Positions 7,130 through 15,669 are shown, counted from the stretch's first letter. The stretch is 15,669 bases of DNA from CAMDHY01 sp943372725 (GCA_943372725.1 CALRZT010000075.1:1-15669); one strand, 5' to 3'. Program-made: numbers and translations. The notes: generated by a model from the sequence alone, not told the origin.

Positions 7130-7142
7130 CCACCTGAGGTGG
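7130..7142. promoter_or_regulatory. 13-bp palindrome, distal copy (likely operator)
   Basis: CCACCT-G-AGGTGG is perfectly symmetric and shares the nine central bases ACCTGAGGT with the palindrome at 7054-7066. The centres are 76 bp apart, about seven helical turns, so a dimeric regulator could bind both on nearly the same face. I noticed no third copy of the core in the window. Confidence 0.5.
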
Positions 7143-7179
7143 CCGGCATTGCTTCGAGCTTAGCTGCGGGGACGCGACA

Positions 7180-7196
7180 GCCGGCTGCCCGCCGGC
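7180..7196 (-). terminator. Hairpin after metX, possible terminator
   Basis: Two GCCGGC arms (7180-7185 and 7191-7196) are separated by 5 nt and can form a 6-bp stem. The hairpin begins 34 nt downstream of the metX stop on the minus strand. It lacks a T-run. With the separate operators that follow, it suggests that metX and the Hint gene are different transcription units. Confidence 0.4.
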
Positions 7197-7230
7197 GATC
7201 ATAAGACCGTGAAGACGGAGGCGATCGTCC

Positions 7231-8433
7231 TCACACAGCCCCCGCCGGCGGGGCGATGCCCCGGGCGTTGGCGGCGCCGGTGAGGAAGCCGCGGACGGTG
7301 CGGAAGAGCTCCGGCTCGTCGAGCAGGAAGGCGTCGTGGCCGCGGTCGGTCTCCACCTCGACGAAGGAAACGTTCGCCGCCGCGGCGTTCAGCGCATGCA
7401 CCACCGTGCGGCTCTCGCGCGTCGGGAACAGCCAGTCGCTGGTGAAGGAGACGACGCAGAAGCGCGTGCGCGAGCCGGCGAAGGCCTTCGCCAGCACGCC
7501 GCCGTGGTCGGCGGCGAGGTCGAAATAGTCCATCGCCCGCGTCACGTAGAGGTAGGAGTTGGCGTCGAAGCGGTCGACGAAGCTCATGCCCTGGTGGCGC
7601 AGGTAGCTCTCGATCTGGAAGTCGGCGTCGAAGCCGAAGGAGATCTGCCGGCGGTCCTGCAGGTTGCGGCCGAACTTCCGGTGCAGTGCCTGCTCCGACA
7701 TGTAGGTGATGTGGGCGGCCATGCGGGCGACGGCGAGGCCCTTGCGGGGCCGGAGGCCCTCGGCGATGTAGCGCCCGCCGCGCCAGTCCGGGTCTGCCAT
7801 GATCGCCTGACGGCCGACCTCGTGGAAGGCGATGTTCTGCGAGGAGTGGCGGGCGCCGGTGGCGATCGGCACCGCCGCGAAGACGCGGTCCGGGTAGCGC
7901 GAGGCCCAGTCGAGCACCTGCATGCCGCCCATCGAGCCGCCGACGACGGCAAACAGCGTCTCGATGCCGAGCCGGTCGATGAGGCGGGCCTGCGCCCGCA
8001 CCATGTCGCCGATGGTGACGAGCGGCAGGTCGAGGGCGTAGGGCAGGCCGGTGACGGGATCGGTGGTCGCCGGCCCCGTCGTGCCCATGCAGCCGCCGAG
8101 GACGTTGGCGCAGATCACGAAGAAGCGGTCGGTATCGACCGGCTTGCCGGGGCCGACCAGCGTCGTCCACCAGCCGGGCTTTCCGGTGATCGGGCTGTCG
8201 TTGGCGGCGTGCTGGTCGCCTGTCAGCGCATGGCAGAGCAGGATGGCGTTCGACTTGTCGGCATTGAGGGTGCCGTAGGACTGGTAGGCGATCTGCCAGG
8301 GACCGATCGACACGCCGGCGTCGAGCGGCAGCGCCTCGTCGGCGGAAAAGCGCGCCACCGGGCTCGACGGTGCGTCGGCTTCCCGCCGCCGCGCGCTGTC
8401 GTCAACACCGTCCATGCCGCCCGCCGTCGCCAT
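7231..8433 (-). CDS. metX: Homoserine O-acyltransferase MetX
   Basis: An alpha/beta-hydrolase enzyme that acylates L-homoserine, usually from acetyl-CoA and in some proteobacteria from succinyl-CoA, as the first committed step of methionine synthesis in the cytoplasm. With ATG 8433 as start the product is 400 residues. The catalytic triad can be read: Ser167 in GGSMGGMQ, Asp333 in TSDWLFP and His366 in GHDAFLLD. Other family blocks are ILLCHALTGDQH, CANVLGGCMGTTGP and DSYLYV-like DANSYLYVTRAMDYFD. The frame opens at TTG 8451, and ATG 8415 is also possible. I prefer 8433 because a promoter with a perfect TTGACA ends close to 8451. metW, its usual partner, lies about 1.2 kb downstream behind an intervening Hint gene. 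Acyl donor choice cannot be settled by eye. Confidence 0.92.
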   Translation of the reverse strand: MATAGGMDGVDDSARRREADAPSSPVARFSADEALPLDAGVSIGPWQIAYQSYGTLNADKSNAILLCHALTGDQHAANDSPITGKPGWWTTLVGPGKPVDTDRFFVICANVLGGCMGTTGPATTDPVTGLPYALDLPLVTIGDMVRAQARLIDRLGIETLFAVVGGSMGGMQVLDWASRYPDRVFAAVPIATGARHSSQNIAFHEVGRQAIMADPDWRGGRYIAEGLRPRKGLAVARMAAHITYMSEQALHRKFGRNLQDRRQISFGFDADFQIESYLRHQGMSFVDRFDANSYLYVTRAMDYFDLAADHGGVLAKAFAGSRTRFCVVSFTSDWLFPTRESRTVVHALNAAAANVSFVEVETDRGHDAFLLDEPELFRTVRGFLTGAANARGIAPPAGAV

Positions 8434-8459
8434 TTCACACACCCGCCACAACGCGTCCC

Positions 8460-8488
8460 GCGGTAGGAGCGGGCCGGGGGACTGTCAA
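8460..8488 (-). promoter_or_regulatory. Likely metX promoter
   Basis: On the minus strand a perfect -35 TTGACA (8483-8488) is followed, after exactly 17 bp, by TACCGC (8460-8465), a poor -10. Transcription would begin around 8453, about 20 nt before ATG 8433, leaving little room for a long leader. I found no SAM-II riboswitch, which controls met genes in many relatives. Confidence 0.45.
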
Positions 8489-8496
8489 CGTTTTCT

Positions 8497-8525
8497 TTGA
8501 TTTCGCGGGTCGACCTGCTTAAGAC
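8497..8525 (+). promoter_or_regulatory. Candidate promoter of the aromatic amino acid operon
   Basis: TTGATT (8497-8502), a 17-bp spacer and TAAGAC (8520-8525) form a moderate sigma-70-like promoter pointing to the chorismate mutase gene. It is back to back with the metX promoter. Transcription would begin near 8532, leaving a leader of about 110 nt in which I see no clear leader peptide or attenuator. Confidence 0.35.
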
Positions 8526-8644
8526 CATGGCCCGCGGCGGGGGCGTGGTGCGCCACCGTCAACGATCCGCGGGCCGGCCGTTCCCTATCGCGGCGCAGCC
8601 GATCCGACCGACGATCCGACACGAGTGTCCGGGCGCTTCCGACC

Positions 8645-9454
8645 ATGACCGACACCCCCGCCGGCGATGCCCCGACCGCGACCGCGCCGTCGCTCGCCTC
8701 GCTGCGCGTGCGCATCGACGAGATCGACGCCGAGGTCCACACGCTTCTGATCGAGCGCTCGACGGTGATCGACGCGCTGATCCGCGCCAAGGGCAAGGCC
8801 CAAGGCGGCTCCGCCTTCCGGCCGGCCCGTGAGGCCGACATCATGCGCCGCCTCGCCGCCCGCCACGAAGGCTCGCTGCCGATCTCCTCGGTCGAGCACC
8901 TCTGGCGCGAGATCATCGGCACCTTCACCAACCTGCAGGCGCCGTTCCGCGTCCACGTCGCCGGCCTCTCGGCCGCGGACGGGGCGATGCGCGACCTCGC
9001 CCGCTACCAGTTCGGCTTCGACATCGAACTCGTGCCCGAGGCCGATGCCGAGGCGGCCGCCGCCGCCGTCGTCGCCGAGCCGCGCGACCTCGCGCTGGTG
9101 CCGCTCGACGCGGAGCCTTCTACGGCGTGGTGGCGCGCGCTCGGCCCCGACGGCGCCCGGATCATCGCGCGCCTGCCCTTCCTCGTCACCACAGGGCCGG
9201 GCGCGCATCCGGCCCTCGTCTTGTCTGGCGCCGAGATCGACGAGGCGCCGACCGAGATCGAGTGCCTCGCCGGCACCCTCGACGCCGCTCCCGACCGTGT
9301 GGCCCTGTCAGCCGCCGGCGTTGAGCTGATGGCCGCCGTCGGCAACGACGTCCTCGTCGCCCGCCGGCGCTCGCCGGCCGCCGCACCGCTCGGCTCCCAT
9401 ATGCGGGCGGCCGGGGGCTATGCCGCGCCCCTGGTGTCGACCGCCACCCCCTGA
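8645..9454 (+). CDS. AroQ-type chorismate mutase with prephenate dehydratase-like C-terminal domain
   Basis: Converts chorismate to prephenate, the branch point to tyrosine and phenylalanine. Residues about 16-100 are an all-helical AroQ domain: SLASLRVRIDEID, LLIERSTVIDALIRAKG, FRPAREADIMRRL and VEHLWREIIGTF. Residues about 105-250 resemble the periplasmic-binding-like fold of prephenate dehydratase in outline (RVHVAGLSAADGAMRDLARYQFGFDIELV, then a series of beta/alpha units). I see no TRF catalytic motif and no ACT domain, so this half is probably not a dehydratase and may be regulatory or structural. The 269-residue length matches proteins annotated simply as chorismate mutase in Hyphomicrobiales. 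ATG 8645 has only a weak ribosome site. It is first in a run with the aminotransferase (41-bp gap) and tyrC, which complete the route to tyrosine. Confidence 0.87.
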   Translation: MTDTPAGDAPTATAPSLASLRVRIDEIDAEVHTLLIERSTVIDALIRAKGKAQGGSAFRPAREADIMRRLAARHEGSLPISSVEHLWREIIGTFTNLQAPFRVHVAGLSAADGAMRDLARYQFGFDIELVPEADAEAAAAAVVAEPRDLALVPLDAEPSTAWWRALGPDGARIIARLPFLVTTGPGAHPALVLSGAEIDEAPTEIECLAGTLDAAPDRVALSAAGVELMAAVGNDVLVARRRSPAAAPLGSHMRAAGGYAAPLVSTATP

Positions 9455-9495
9455 AGCCGCGGCGAAGTCCCCTTTTTGAAGTCGAGGTCGACGTG

Positions 9496-10596
9496 ATGTC
9501 CGCGTCCAATCGCCCCCAGCCGCGCCCGAGCGTGCTCGAGATCGCCCCCTATGTTCCCGGCAAGGCGAAGGCCGGCGCCGTGCCGGCCGTGCACAAGCTG
9601 TCGTCCAACGAGACGCCGCTCGGCGCCAGCCGCAAGGCGATCGAGGCCTTCAAGGCGGCAGCCGAGAAGCTCGAGCTCTATCCCGACGGCGCCCACACAC
9701 AGCTGCGCGAGGCGATCGCCCGGCGCTACGGGCTGGATCCTGCCCGCATCGTCTGCGGCGCCGGCTCCGACGAGCTGATCTCGTTCCTGTGCAATGCCTA
9801 CCTCGGTGCCGGCGACGAGGCGGTGCAGAGCCAGTACGGCTTCCTGATGTACGCGATCTCGACGCTCGCCGCCGGTGGGCGGATGGTGAGCGCGCCGGAA
9901 CGCGACTTCCTCGCCGACGTCGACGCGCTGCTGTCCGCCGTGACGCCGAAGACGAAGCTCGTGTTCCTGGCGAACCCGAACAACCCGACCGGCACCTACC
10001 TGCCGTTCGCGGAGGTGAAGCGCCTCGCCGAGAGCCTGCCGCCGCACGTGCTCCTCGTCATCGACGCGGCCTATGCCGAGTACGTCCGGCGCAACGACTA
10101 CTCGGCCGGGCTCGAGCTCGCGGCGACGATGGACAACGTCGTCATGCTCAGGACCTTCTCGAAGATCCACGGGCTGGCGGCGCTGCGCATCGGCTGGATG
10201 TACGGGCCGGCGGCGGTGGTCGACGCGGTCAACCGCGTGCGTGGGCCGTTCAATCTCGGTGCGGCGGCGATCGCCGCCGGGGCGGCCGCCATCGACGACA
10301 CCGCCCACGTCGAGACGGCGATTGCCCACAACGAGATGTGGCTCGGCTGGCTCGAGGCGGAGCTCACCAGCCTCGGCCTCACCGTGACGCCGAGCGTCGG
10401 CAACTTCCTGCTCGTCCACTTCCCCGACGTCGACGGCAAGCGTGCCGCCGATGCCGACGCCTTCCTGCAGGACCGCGGCATCGTCGTGCGCCGCATGGAC
10501 GGCTACGGGCTGAAGGGGGCGCTGCGCATCACCATCGGCACGGAAGCGGCCAACCGCGCCGTCGCGGAGGCGCTCGCCGCCTTCGTCAAGGGCTGA
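9496..10596 (+). CDS. hisC: Histidinol-phosphate / aromatic aminotransferase (HisC family)
   Basis: A fold-type I PLP aminotransferase of 366 residues, typical HisC length. It transfers the amino group between glutamate and imidazole-acetol phosphate; many members also act on prephenate or aromatic keto acids. Visible motifs are KLSSNETPLGAS near the start, ELYPDG, GAGSDELI, ANPNNPTGTYL, the PLP lysine Lys223 in TFSKIHGLAALRIGW, and a C-terminal GALRITIGT substrate-binding block. GTG 9493 and ATG 9496 are adjacent in frame; GAGG at 9484-9487 can serve both, and I chose the ATG. It lies between chorismate mutase and tyrC rather than in a his operon, so a role in aromatic amino acid synthesis is likely. 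Whether it also serves histidine depends on other HisC copies in the genome. Confidence 0.9.
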   Translation: MSASNRPQPRPSVLEIAPYVPGKAKAGAVPAVHKLSSNETPLGASRKAIEAFKAAAEKLELYPDGAHTQLREAIARRYGLDPARIVCGAGSDELISFLCNAYLGAGDEAVQSQYGFLMYAISTLAAGGRMVSAPERDFLADVDALLSAVTPKTKLVFLANPNNPTGTYLPFAEVKRLAESLPPHVLLVIDAAYAEYVRRNDYSAGLELAATMDNVVMLRTFSKIHGLAALRIGWMYGPAAVVDAVNRVRGPFNLGAAAIAAGAAAIDDTAHVETAIAHNEMWLGWLEAELTSLGLTVTPSVGNFLLVHFPDVDGKRAADADAFLQDRGIVVRRMDGYGLKGALRITIGTEAANRAVAEALAAFVKG

Positions 10597-10607
10597 ACGG
10601 AGACCCG

Positions 10608-11606
10608 ATGGCCGACCGGCAAGCCCTTCTGGACCGGCAAGCCCCGCTGTTCGGCCGCGTCGCCATCGTCGGCATCGGCCTGATCGGCTCCTCGCTCGCC
10701 CGCGCCATTGCGCGGGCGGGCCTTTCGGCCGAGATCGCCATCGCCGACCGCGATGCGGCGGCGCTCGCCCGCGCCGAGGCGCTCGGCCTTGGAACAAGCT
10801 ACCACGCCACCGCGGCCGGGGCTGCGACGGGCGCCGATCTCGTCATCGCCTGCGTGCCCGTCGGTGCCTGCGGGCCGGTTGCATCGGAAATCGCGCCGGT
10901 GTTGTCGGCGACCGCGATCGTCTCCGACGTCGGCTCGGTGAAGGGCTCGGTGATCCGCCAGATGGCGCCGCTGCTGCCGAACCCGCGCCGGCTGGTGCCC
11001 GCCCATCCGGTCGCCGGCACCGAGCACTCCGGCCCCGATGCCGGCTTCGCCGAGCTATTCGACAACCGCTGGTGCATCCTGACGCCGCCGGAGGACGCCG
11101 ACGCCGATGCGGTCGAGACGGTCGCGGCGCTGTGGAAGGGCTGCGGCGCGAACGTCGAGGTGATGACGTCGGACCACCACGACCTGGTGCTCGCCATCAC
11201 CAGCCACCTGCCGCATTTGATCGCCTACAACATCGTCGGCACCGCCGCCGACCTCGAGACGGTGACCCAGTCGGAGGTGATCAAGTTCTCCGCCGGCGGC
11301 TTCCGCGACTTCACCCGCATCGCCGCCTCCGACCCGACGATGTGGCGCGATGTGTTCCTGCACAACAAGGACGCGGTGCTGGAGGTTCTCGGCCGCTTTT
11401 CCGAGGACCTCGCGGCCCTGCAGCGGGCGATCCGCTGGGGCGATGGCGAGCAACTCTTCGAGGTGTTCACGCGCACCCGCGCCATCCGCCGCGGCATCAT
11501 CGAGGCCGGCCAGGACACCGCCTCGCCAGACTTCGGCCGCCGCCCGGCGGTCGATGCCGGTCCCGCGGCGGTCGAGCCGCCGGTGAAGGCGGCGAAGGCG
11601 TCGTGA
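10608..11606 (+). CDS. tyrC: Prephenate/arogenate (cyclohexadienyl) dehydrogenase TyrC
   Basis: NAD(P)-dependent oxidative decarboxylation of prephenate or arogenate, the key step to tyrosine. The product is 332 residues. The Rossmann motif VAIVGIGLIGSS has Gly22, Gly24 and Gly27. The active-site block HPVAGTEHSG carries His133 and His140, followed by TSDHHDLVLAITSHLPHLIAYN and the helical dimerisation domain with GGFRDFTRIAASDPTMWRDVFLHN. No ACT domain is present, so classic tyrosine feedback through ACT is not expected. ATG 10608 has GGAG 5 nt upstream and lies only 11 bp after the aminotransferase stop. The C-terminal 25 residues are Pro/Ala-rich. Its TGA overlaps the GTG start of the next gene (GTGA), so the two are translationally coupled. 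Confidence 0.92.
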   Translation: MADRQALLDRQAPLFGRVAIVGIGLIGSSLARAIARAGLSAEIAIADRDAAALARAEALGLGTSYHATAAGAATGADLVIACVPVGACGPVASEIAPVLSATAIVSDVGSVKGSVIRQMAPLLPNPRRLVPAHPVAGTEHSGPDAGFAELFDNRWCILTPPEDADADAVETVAALWKGCGANVEVMTSDHHDLVLAITSHLPHLIAYNIVGTAADLETVTQSEVIKFSAGGFRDFTRIAASDPTMWRDVFLHNKDAVLEVLGRFSEDLAALQRAIRWGDGEQLFEVFTRTRAIRRGIIEAGQDTASPDFGRRPAVDAGPAAVEPPVKAAKAS

Positions 11607-12448
11607 CGGCCGCCGGGGTGCCGCCGCTGCATCTTGTGCTGCACGTGCCGAAGTGCGCCGGCAAGACGCTGGAGCGCCACTTCGAGGCGCACATGCGGCC
11701 GGGCGAGTTCGTCAAGCCGAAGCGGCGGCCGATCCCGGCCCGCTGGGTGCTGCCGCGCCATGCCCCCGACGCGGTGACGGACCCGCAGCGCGTGCGCGTC
11801 ATCTCCAGCCAGCAGATCGGCAAGTCGCTGGAGGGGCGTTTCGCCGGCCGCGAGATCCTGCGCTCGACGCTGATCCGCGACCCGCTCGGCCACGCGCTCT
11901 CCTATTACAACTTCCGCATGATGCGGTACGTTTCGATGGGCTGGGGTACCTACGACTTCGACACCCACGTGCGCTCGGAACCCCGCAACCGCATCACCCG
12001 CTTCCTGCTCGCGAGCTACCTCGAGATCCCGTGGCCGCGGCTGGTCGCGATGTCGGGCGAGGAGGCCTTCGCCCTCGTCACCCGGCACTTCCGGGATTTC
12101 TGGTTCGTCGGCTCCTACCGCCTCTGCGACGAGTTGACCGGCGAGCTCGCCCCCGTGCTCGGCATCCCGCCCGTGGCGGTGCGGCAGAACGACCGCTCCG
12201 AGATGGCGAAGACGATCGCCTGGGACGAGCTCAAGGCCGCCGACCTCGATCCGAAGTTGCGGGCCTCGCTGGTCGACGCCAACGCCGTCGACCAGGCGCT
12301 GTTCGACACCTTCGCGGAGGCCCGACACGGCACGGCGTCGGTGACGTTGAAGCCGCCGCCGCGGGCGGCCCGCCTCGCGCCGCTCGGCCACGAGTTCGCC
12401 CGTCCCATCCACGAGGCGCGAAGGCGCATCGGCCGCGGCTACTGGTAG
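11603..12448 (+). CDS. Sulfotransferase-family protein coupled to tyrC
   Basis: A 281-residue protein with a sulfotransferase-like P-loop fold. The N-terminal HVPKCAGKTL (residues 14-23) fits the 5'-phosphosulfate-binding loop of PAPS-dependent sulfotransferases of the HNK-1/chondroitin type, and IRDPLGHALSYYNF (Arg92 onward) fits the 3'-phosphate-binding block. The central region is basic and aromatic (FRMMRYVSMGWGTYDF). I see no signal peptide or membrane span, so it is cytoplasmic. Family members move sulfate from PAPS to sugars, lipids, proteins or small molecules; nothing here shows which. It starts at GTG 11603 within the tyrC stop (GTGA), with AAGGCG upstream. Tight coupling to tyrosine synthesis suggests co-expression, although such genes are also found at random in operon tails. 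Confidence 0.75.
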   Translation: MTAAGVPPLHLVLHVPKCAGKTLERHFEAHMRPGEFVKPKRRPIPARWVLPRHAPDAVTDPQRVRVISSQQIGKSLEGRFAGREILRSTLIRDPLGHALSYYNFRMMRYVSMGWGTYDFDTHVRSEPRNRITRFLLASYLEIPWPRLVAMSGEEAFALVTRHFRDFWFVGSYRLCDELTGELAPVLGIPPVAVRQNDRSEMAKTIAWDELKAADLDPKLRASLVDANAVDQALFDTFAEARHGTASVTLKPPPRAARLAPLGHEFARPIHEARRRIGRGYW

Positions 12449-12452
12449 TTCA

Positions 12453-12477
12453 CGGCGTCCGGTCGTTCAGGACGGCG
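12453..12477. terminator. Imperfect hairpin between convergent genes
   Basis: CGTCC (12456-12460) pairs with GGACG (12470-12474) around a 9-nt loop, extended by two more pairs after a G-G mismatch. It lies just after the sulfotransferase stop and covers the DUF2125 stop (12467-12469). It is weaker than the hairpin at 5435-5456 but in the same position relative to converging stops. Confidence 0.3.
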
Positions 12478-13510
12478 TGAGGGCGCGCACCGGCAGCCGT
12501 GGCAGCCGGCCGAGCGGGATCAGACCGATCGCGGCGCGGCCCCGGCGGATCGTCACCGTCACCGTGCGCCTTCCGTCGCCGTCATCGCGCCCGAAGGCCG
12601 CCACCGCGCCGGCGAGCGCCGCCGGCAACTGGCTGTCCGCCGGCAGGAACGGCCGCAGCGTCGCGGCGAGCGCCGCCGGGTCGGCGATCGTCACCTCCAT
12701 CGCGCCGTCGAGGCGGCCCTCGGCGTCGACCGTCAGGTCGCCCGCCGCCCGCAGCTTCGCGGCGCCGCTCGCGAGCGACAGCTCCCGCACCGAGATCGGC
12801 AGCGGGTCCTCGCCGATGCCCTCGGTCAGCGGCCCGCGGCCGGCGAGCGCCGCGCCGCCGTCGCCGATCCGCACCACCGCCGAAACGTCGAGCGGCAACG
12901 GCAGCATCGGCGAGGCGAGGGCGGTGGCGGAGAGCGCGGCGTCGGTGCCGGCCGGCTGGTCGCCGTCGCCCGGCGCCCGCCGGACGTGCGCCTCGAGGTG
13001 GCCGGCGCGGCCGGCCTCGCGGCCGGCGACGGTGAGGACGGGCCCCTCCAGCACGATGTCGGCGCTGTCGAGGAGGCGGCCGTCACGGGCGCCGCTTGCC
13101 CGCGCCGAAGTCCAGGTGGCCTCGATCGCCGGGCCGTCGGCGGGCTTGGCCGACAGCGGCCCGTCGAGCTCGAAGATCGCCTTGCGCCAGTCGTAGGCCA
13201 GCGCCACCGCGGTGAAGGAACCGGCCGCGAGCGTGCCGCCGTCGGGCAGGGTCGCCGCCGTCGAGCCGCAGCGCGCCTCGAAGCGGAACGGATAGCCGCC
13301 GACGGCGAGGGGGTCGCAGACGACCACGGTGCCGTCCGGCAGCGGCCGCACCAGCGCCTCGCGCAGCATCGTCTCCACCCGGTCGGTGACCACCCACCAG
13401 TAGACCGACCAGCCGACCACCAGCACCGCCACCGCGACGACGAGCAGGATGACGTTGCGGCGCATGCGGGCGGGGCGGTGGAGGGGCATATCGGACGAGG
13501 GCATGCTCAT
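12467..13510 (-). CDS. DUF2125 protein, membrane-anchored
   Basis: A 347-residue protein of the DUF2125 family, function unknown. Residues about 19-41 are one uncleaved membrane span (NVILLVVAVAVLVVGW and following), preceded by Arg/His and followed by a large domain predicted to lie in the periplasm. The family hallmark GGYPFRFEARC occurs near residues 70-80, preceded by a Cys in VVVCDPLAVGG; this pair of Cys could form a disulfide. The rest is built of repeated beta-rich units, as in AsmA-like or lipid-transfer-like proteins, but that is only an impression. The start is ATG 13510 or ATG 13504; the latter has GGA at better spacing. The gene converges on the aromatic amino acid operon, an arrangement I recall from other Hyphomicrobiales, and diverges from dnaK. 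Confidence 0.8.
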   Translation of the reverse strand: MSMPSSDMPLHRPARMRRNVILLVVAVAVLVVGWSVYWWVVTDRVETMLREALVRPLPDGTVVVCDPLAVGGYPFRFEARCGSTAATLPDGGTLAAGSFTAVALAYDWRKAIFELDGPLSAKPADGPAIEATWTSARASGARDGRLLDSADIVLEGPVLTVAGREAGRAGHLEAHVRRAPGDGDQPAGTDAALSATALASPMLPLPLDVSAVVRIGDGGAALAGRGPLTEGIGEDPLPISVRELSLASGAAKLRAAGDLTVDAEGRLDGAMEVTIADPAALAATLRPFLPADSQLPAALAGAVAAFGRDDGDGRRTVTVTIRRGRAAIGLIPLGRLPRLPVRALTPS

Positions 13511-13581
13511 TTCCGGTCGGTCTCAGATGCTGTCGCGGCGAATTGGCCCGCCATTGCGGCGAAATCGGCCCCGCCCCTCGC

Positions 13582-13610
13582 CTTGCGGCCGTTTGGGCCC
13601 CCTCTTATAT
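13582..13610 (+). promoter_or_regulatory. Heat-shock (RpoH, sigma-32) promoter of dnaK
   Basis: CTTG (13582-13585), an 18-bp spacer and CTTATAT (13604-13610) match the alphaproteobacterial RpoH pattern CTTG-N17/18-CYTATNT. Transcription would begin near 13617, giving a leader of about 127 nt. This is where a dnaK heat-shock promoter is expected. The TATAT may also serve the housekeeping sigma factor. Confidence 0.7.
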
Positions 13611-13673
13611 ACCCGTCGAGCGTCGCGTCCGGGCTCGCCGGGCGCCAAATCCCACGCTGTTGTTGGGGGCCGG

Positions 13674-13688
13674 CCCGGCCTCGCCGGG
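13674..13688 (+). other. Tight GC hairpin in the dnaK leader
   Basis: CCCGGC-CTC-GCCGGG forms a perfect 6-bp stem with a 3-nt loop in the untranslated leader, about 55 nt before the dnaK start. A related sequence, GGGCTCGCCGGG, lies at 13631-13642. The hairpin does not cover the ribosome site, so a direct thermosensor role is not indicated. Confidence 0.4.
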
Positions 13689-13743
13689 ACCCGCGTTCGG
13701 ATGCCATGTATGGGTCCGACCGGCCTGCCTGAAGGAGACGAGA

Positions 13744-15663
<1,920 letters not shown>

Positions 15664-15669
15664 TCGACG

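Noticed and set aside
7054..7142. Standard lux box for a LuxR-type quorum regulator
   Set aside because: The palindromes are 13 bp with a single central base, shorter than the usual 18-20 bp boxes, and no LuxR or LuxI gene lies in the window.
6948..7202. 84-codon minus-strand open frame upstream of the Hint gene
   Set aside because: No ribosome site or family resemblance, and it overlaps the palindromes and the Hint gene start.
8434..8600. SAM-II riboswitch before metX
   Set aside because: The minus-strand leader does not show the expected pseudoknot sequence blocks, and the likely transcript start leaves only about 20 nt. A TGATTTCGCGGG stretch on the plus strand is a superficial match on the wrong side.
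9455..9495. Terminator at CCCCTTTTTG (about 9468-9477) between chorismate mutase and the aminotransferase
   Set aside because: The T-run is not preceded by a stem of useful length, and the genes look like one operon.

Overview
The window is very GC-rich (roughly 70% by eye) and encodes a gene set typical of an alphaproteobacterium, most likely of the order Hyphomicrobiales (Rhizobiales). The pointers are a CckA hybrid kinase, a metX/metW pair, a chorismate mutase-hisC-tyrC run facing a DUF2125 gene, and dnaK behind an alphaproteobacterial-type RpoH promoter. Species cannot be named from the sequence alone.

Layout. 1-156 (-) is the start of a small FliO-like membrane protein, cut by the window edge. 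314-3235 (+) is cckA, the kinase at the top of the CtrA cell-cycle phosphorelay. Its 3' end overlaps by 26 bp the convergent gene 3210-4457 (-), a YcaQ-type crosslink-repair DNA glycosylase. 4675-5439 (+) is a class I methyltransferase, whose stop sits in a hairpin shared with convergent metW (5452-6072, -). Upstream of metW, on the same strand, are a frameshifted Hint-domain gene (6192-7030) and then metX (7231-8433). Divergent from metX is an aromatic amino acid operon: chorismate mutase (8645-9454), hisC-type aminotransferase (9496-10596), tyrC prephenate/arogenate dehydrogenase (10608-11606), and a sulfotransferase-fold gene (11603-12448) that starts inside the tyrC stop codon. Convergent to it is a DUF2125 gene (12467-13510, -). 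dnaK (13744-15663, +) is complete and closes the window.

How the genes work together. metX and metW serve methionine synthesis from homoserine. The chorismate mutase, aminotransferase and dehydrogenase together form the chorismate-to-tyrosine branch. cckA and dnaK are stand-alone housekeeping genes. The rest is ordinary core chromosome.

Most unusual part: the roughly 1.1 kb between metX and metW. In many relatives these two genes are adjacent. Here they are separated by a Hint-domain gene with an AT-richer upstream region. That region carries two 13-bp perfect palindromes sharing the core ACCTGAGGT, 76 bp apart, one of them between the likely promoter and the start codon. The gene carries a one-base frameshift, and a 10-bp-stem hairpin follows its stop. 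It looks like an acquired, separately regulated cassette in a methionine operon. A second point of interest is the sulfotransferase translationally coupled to tyrosine biosynthesis. I found no CRISPR array, insertion sequence, tRNA or rRNA.
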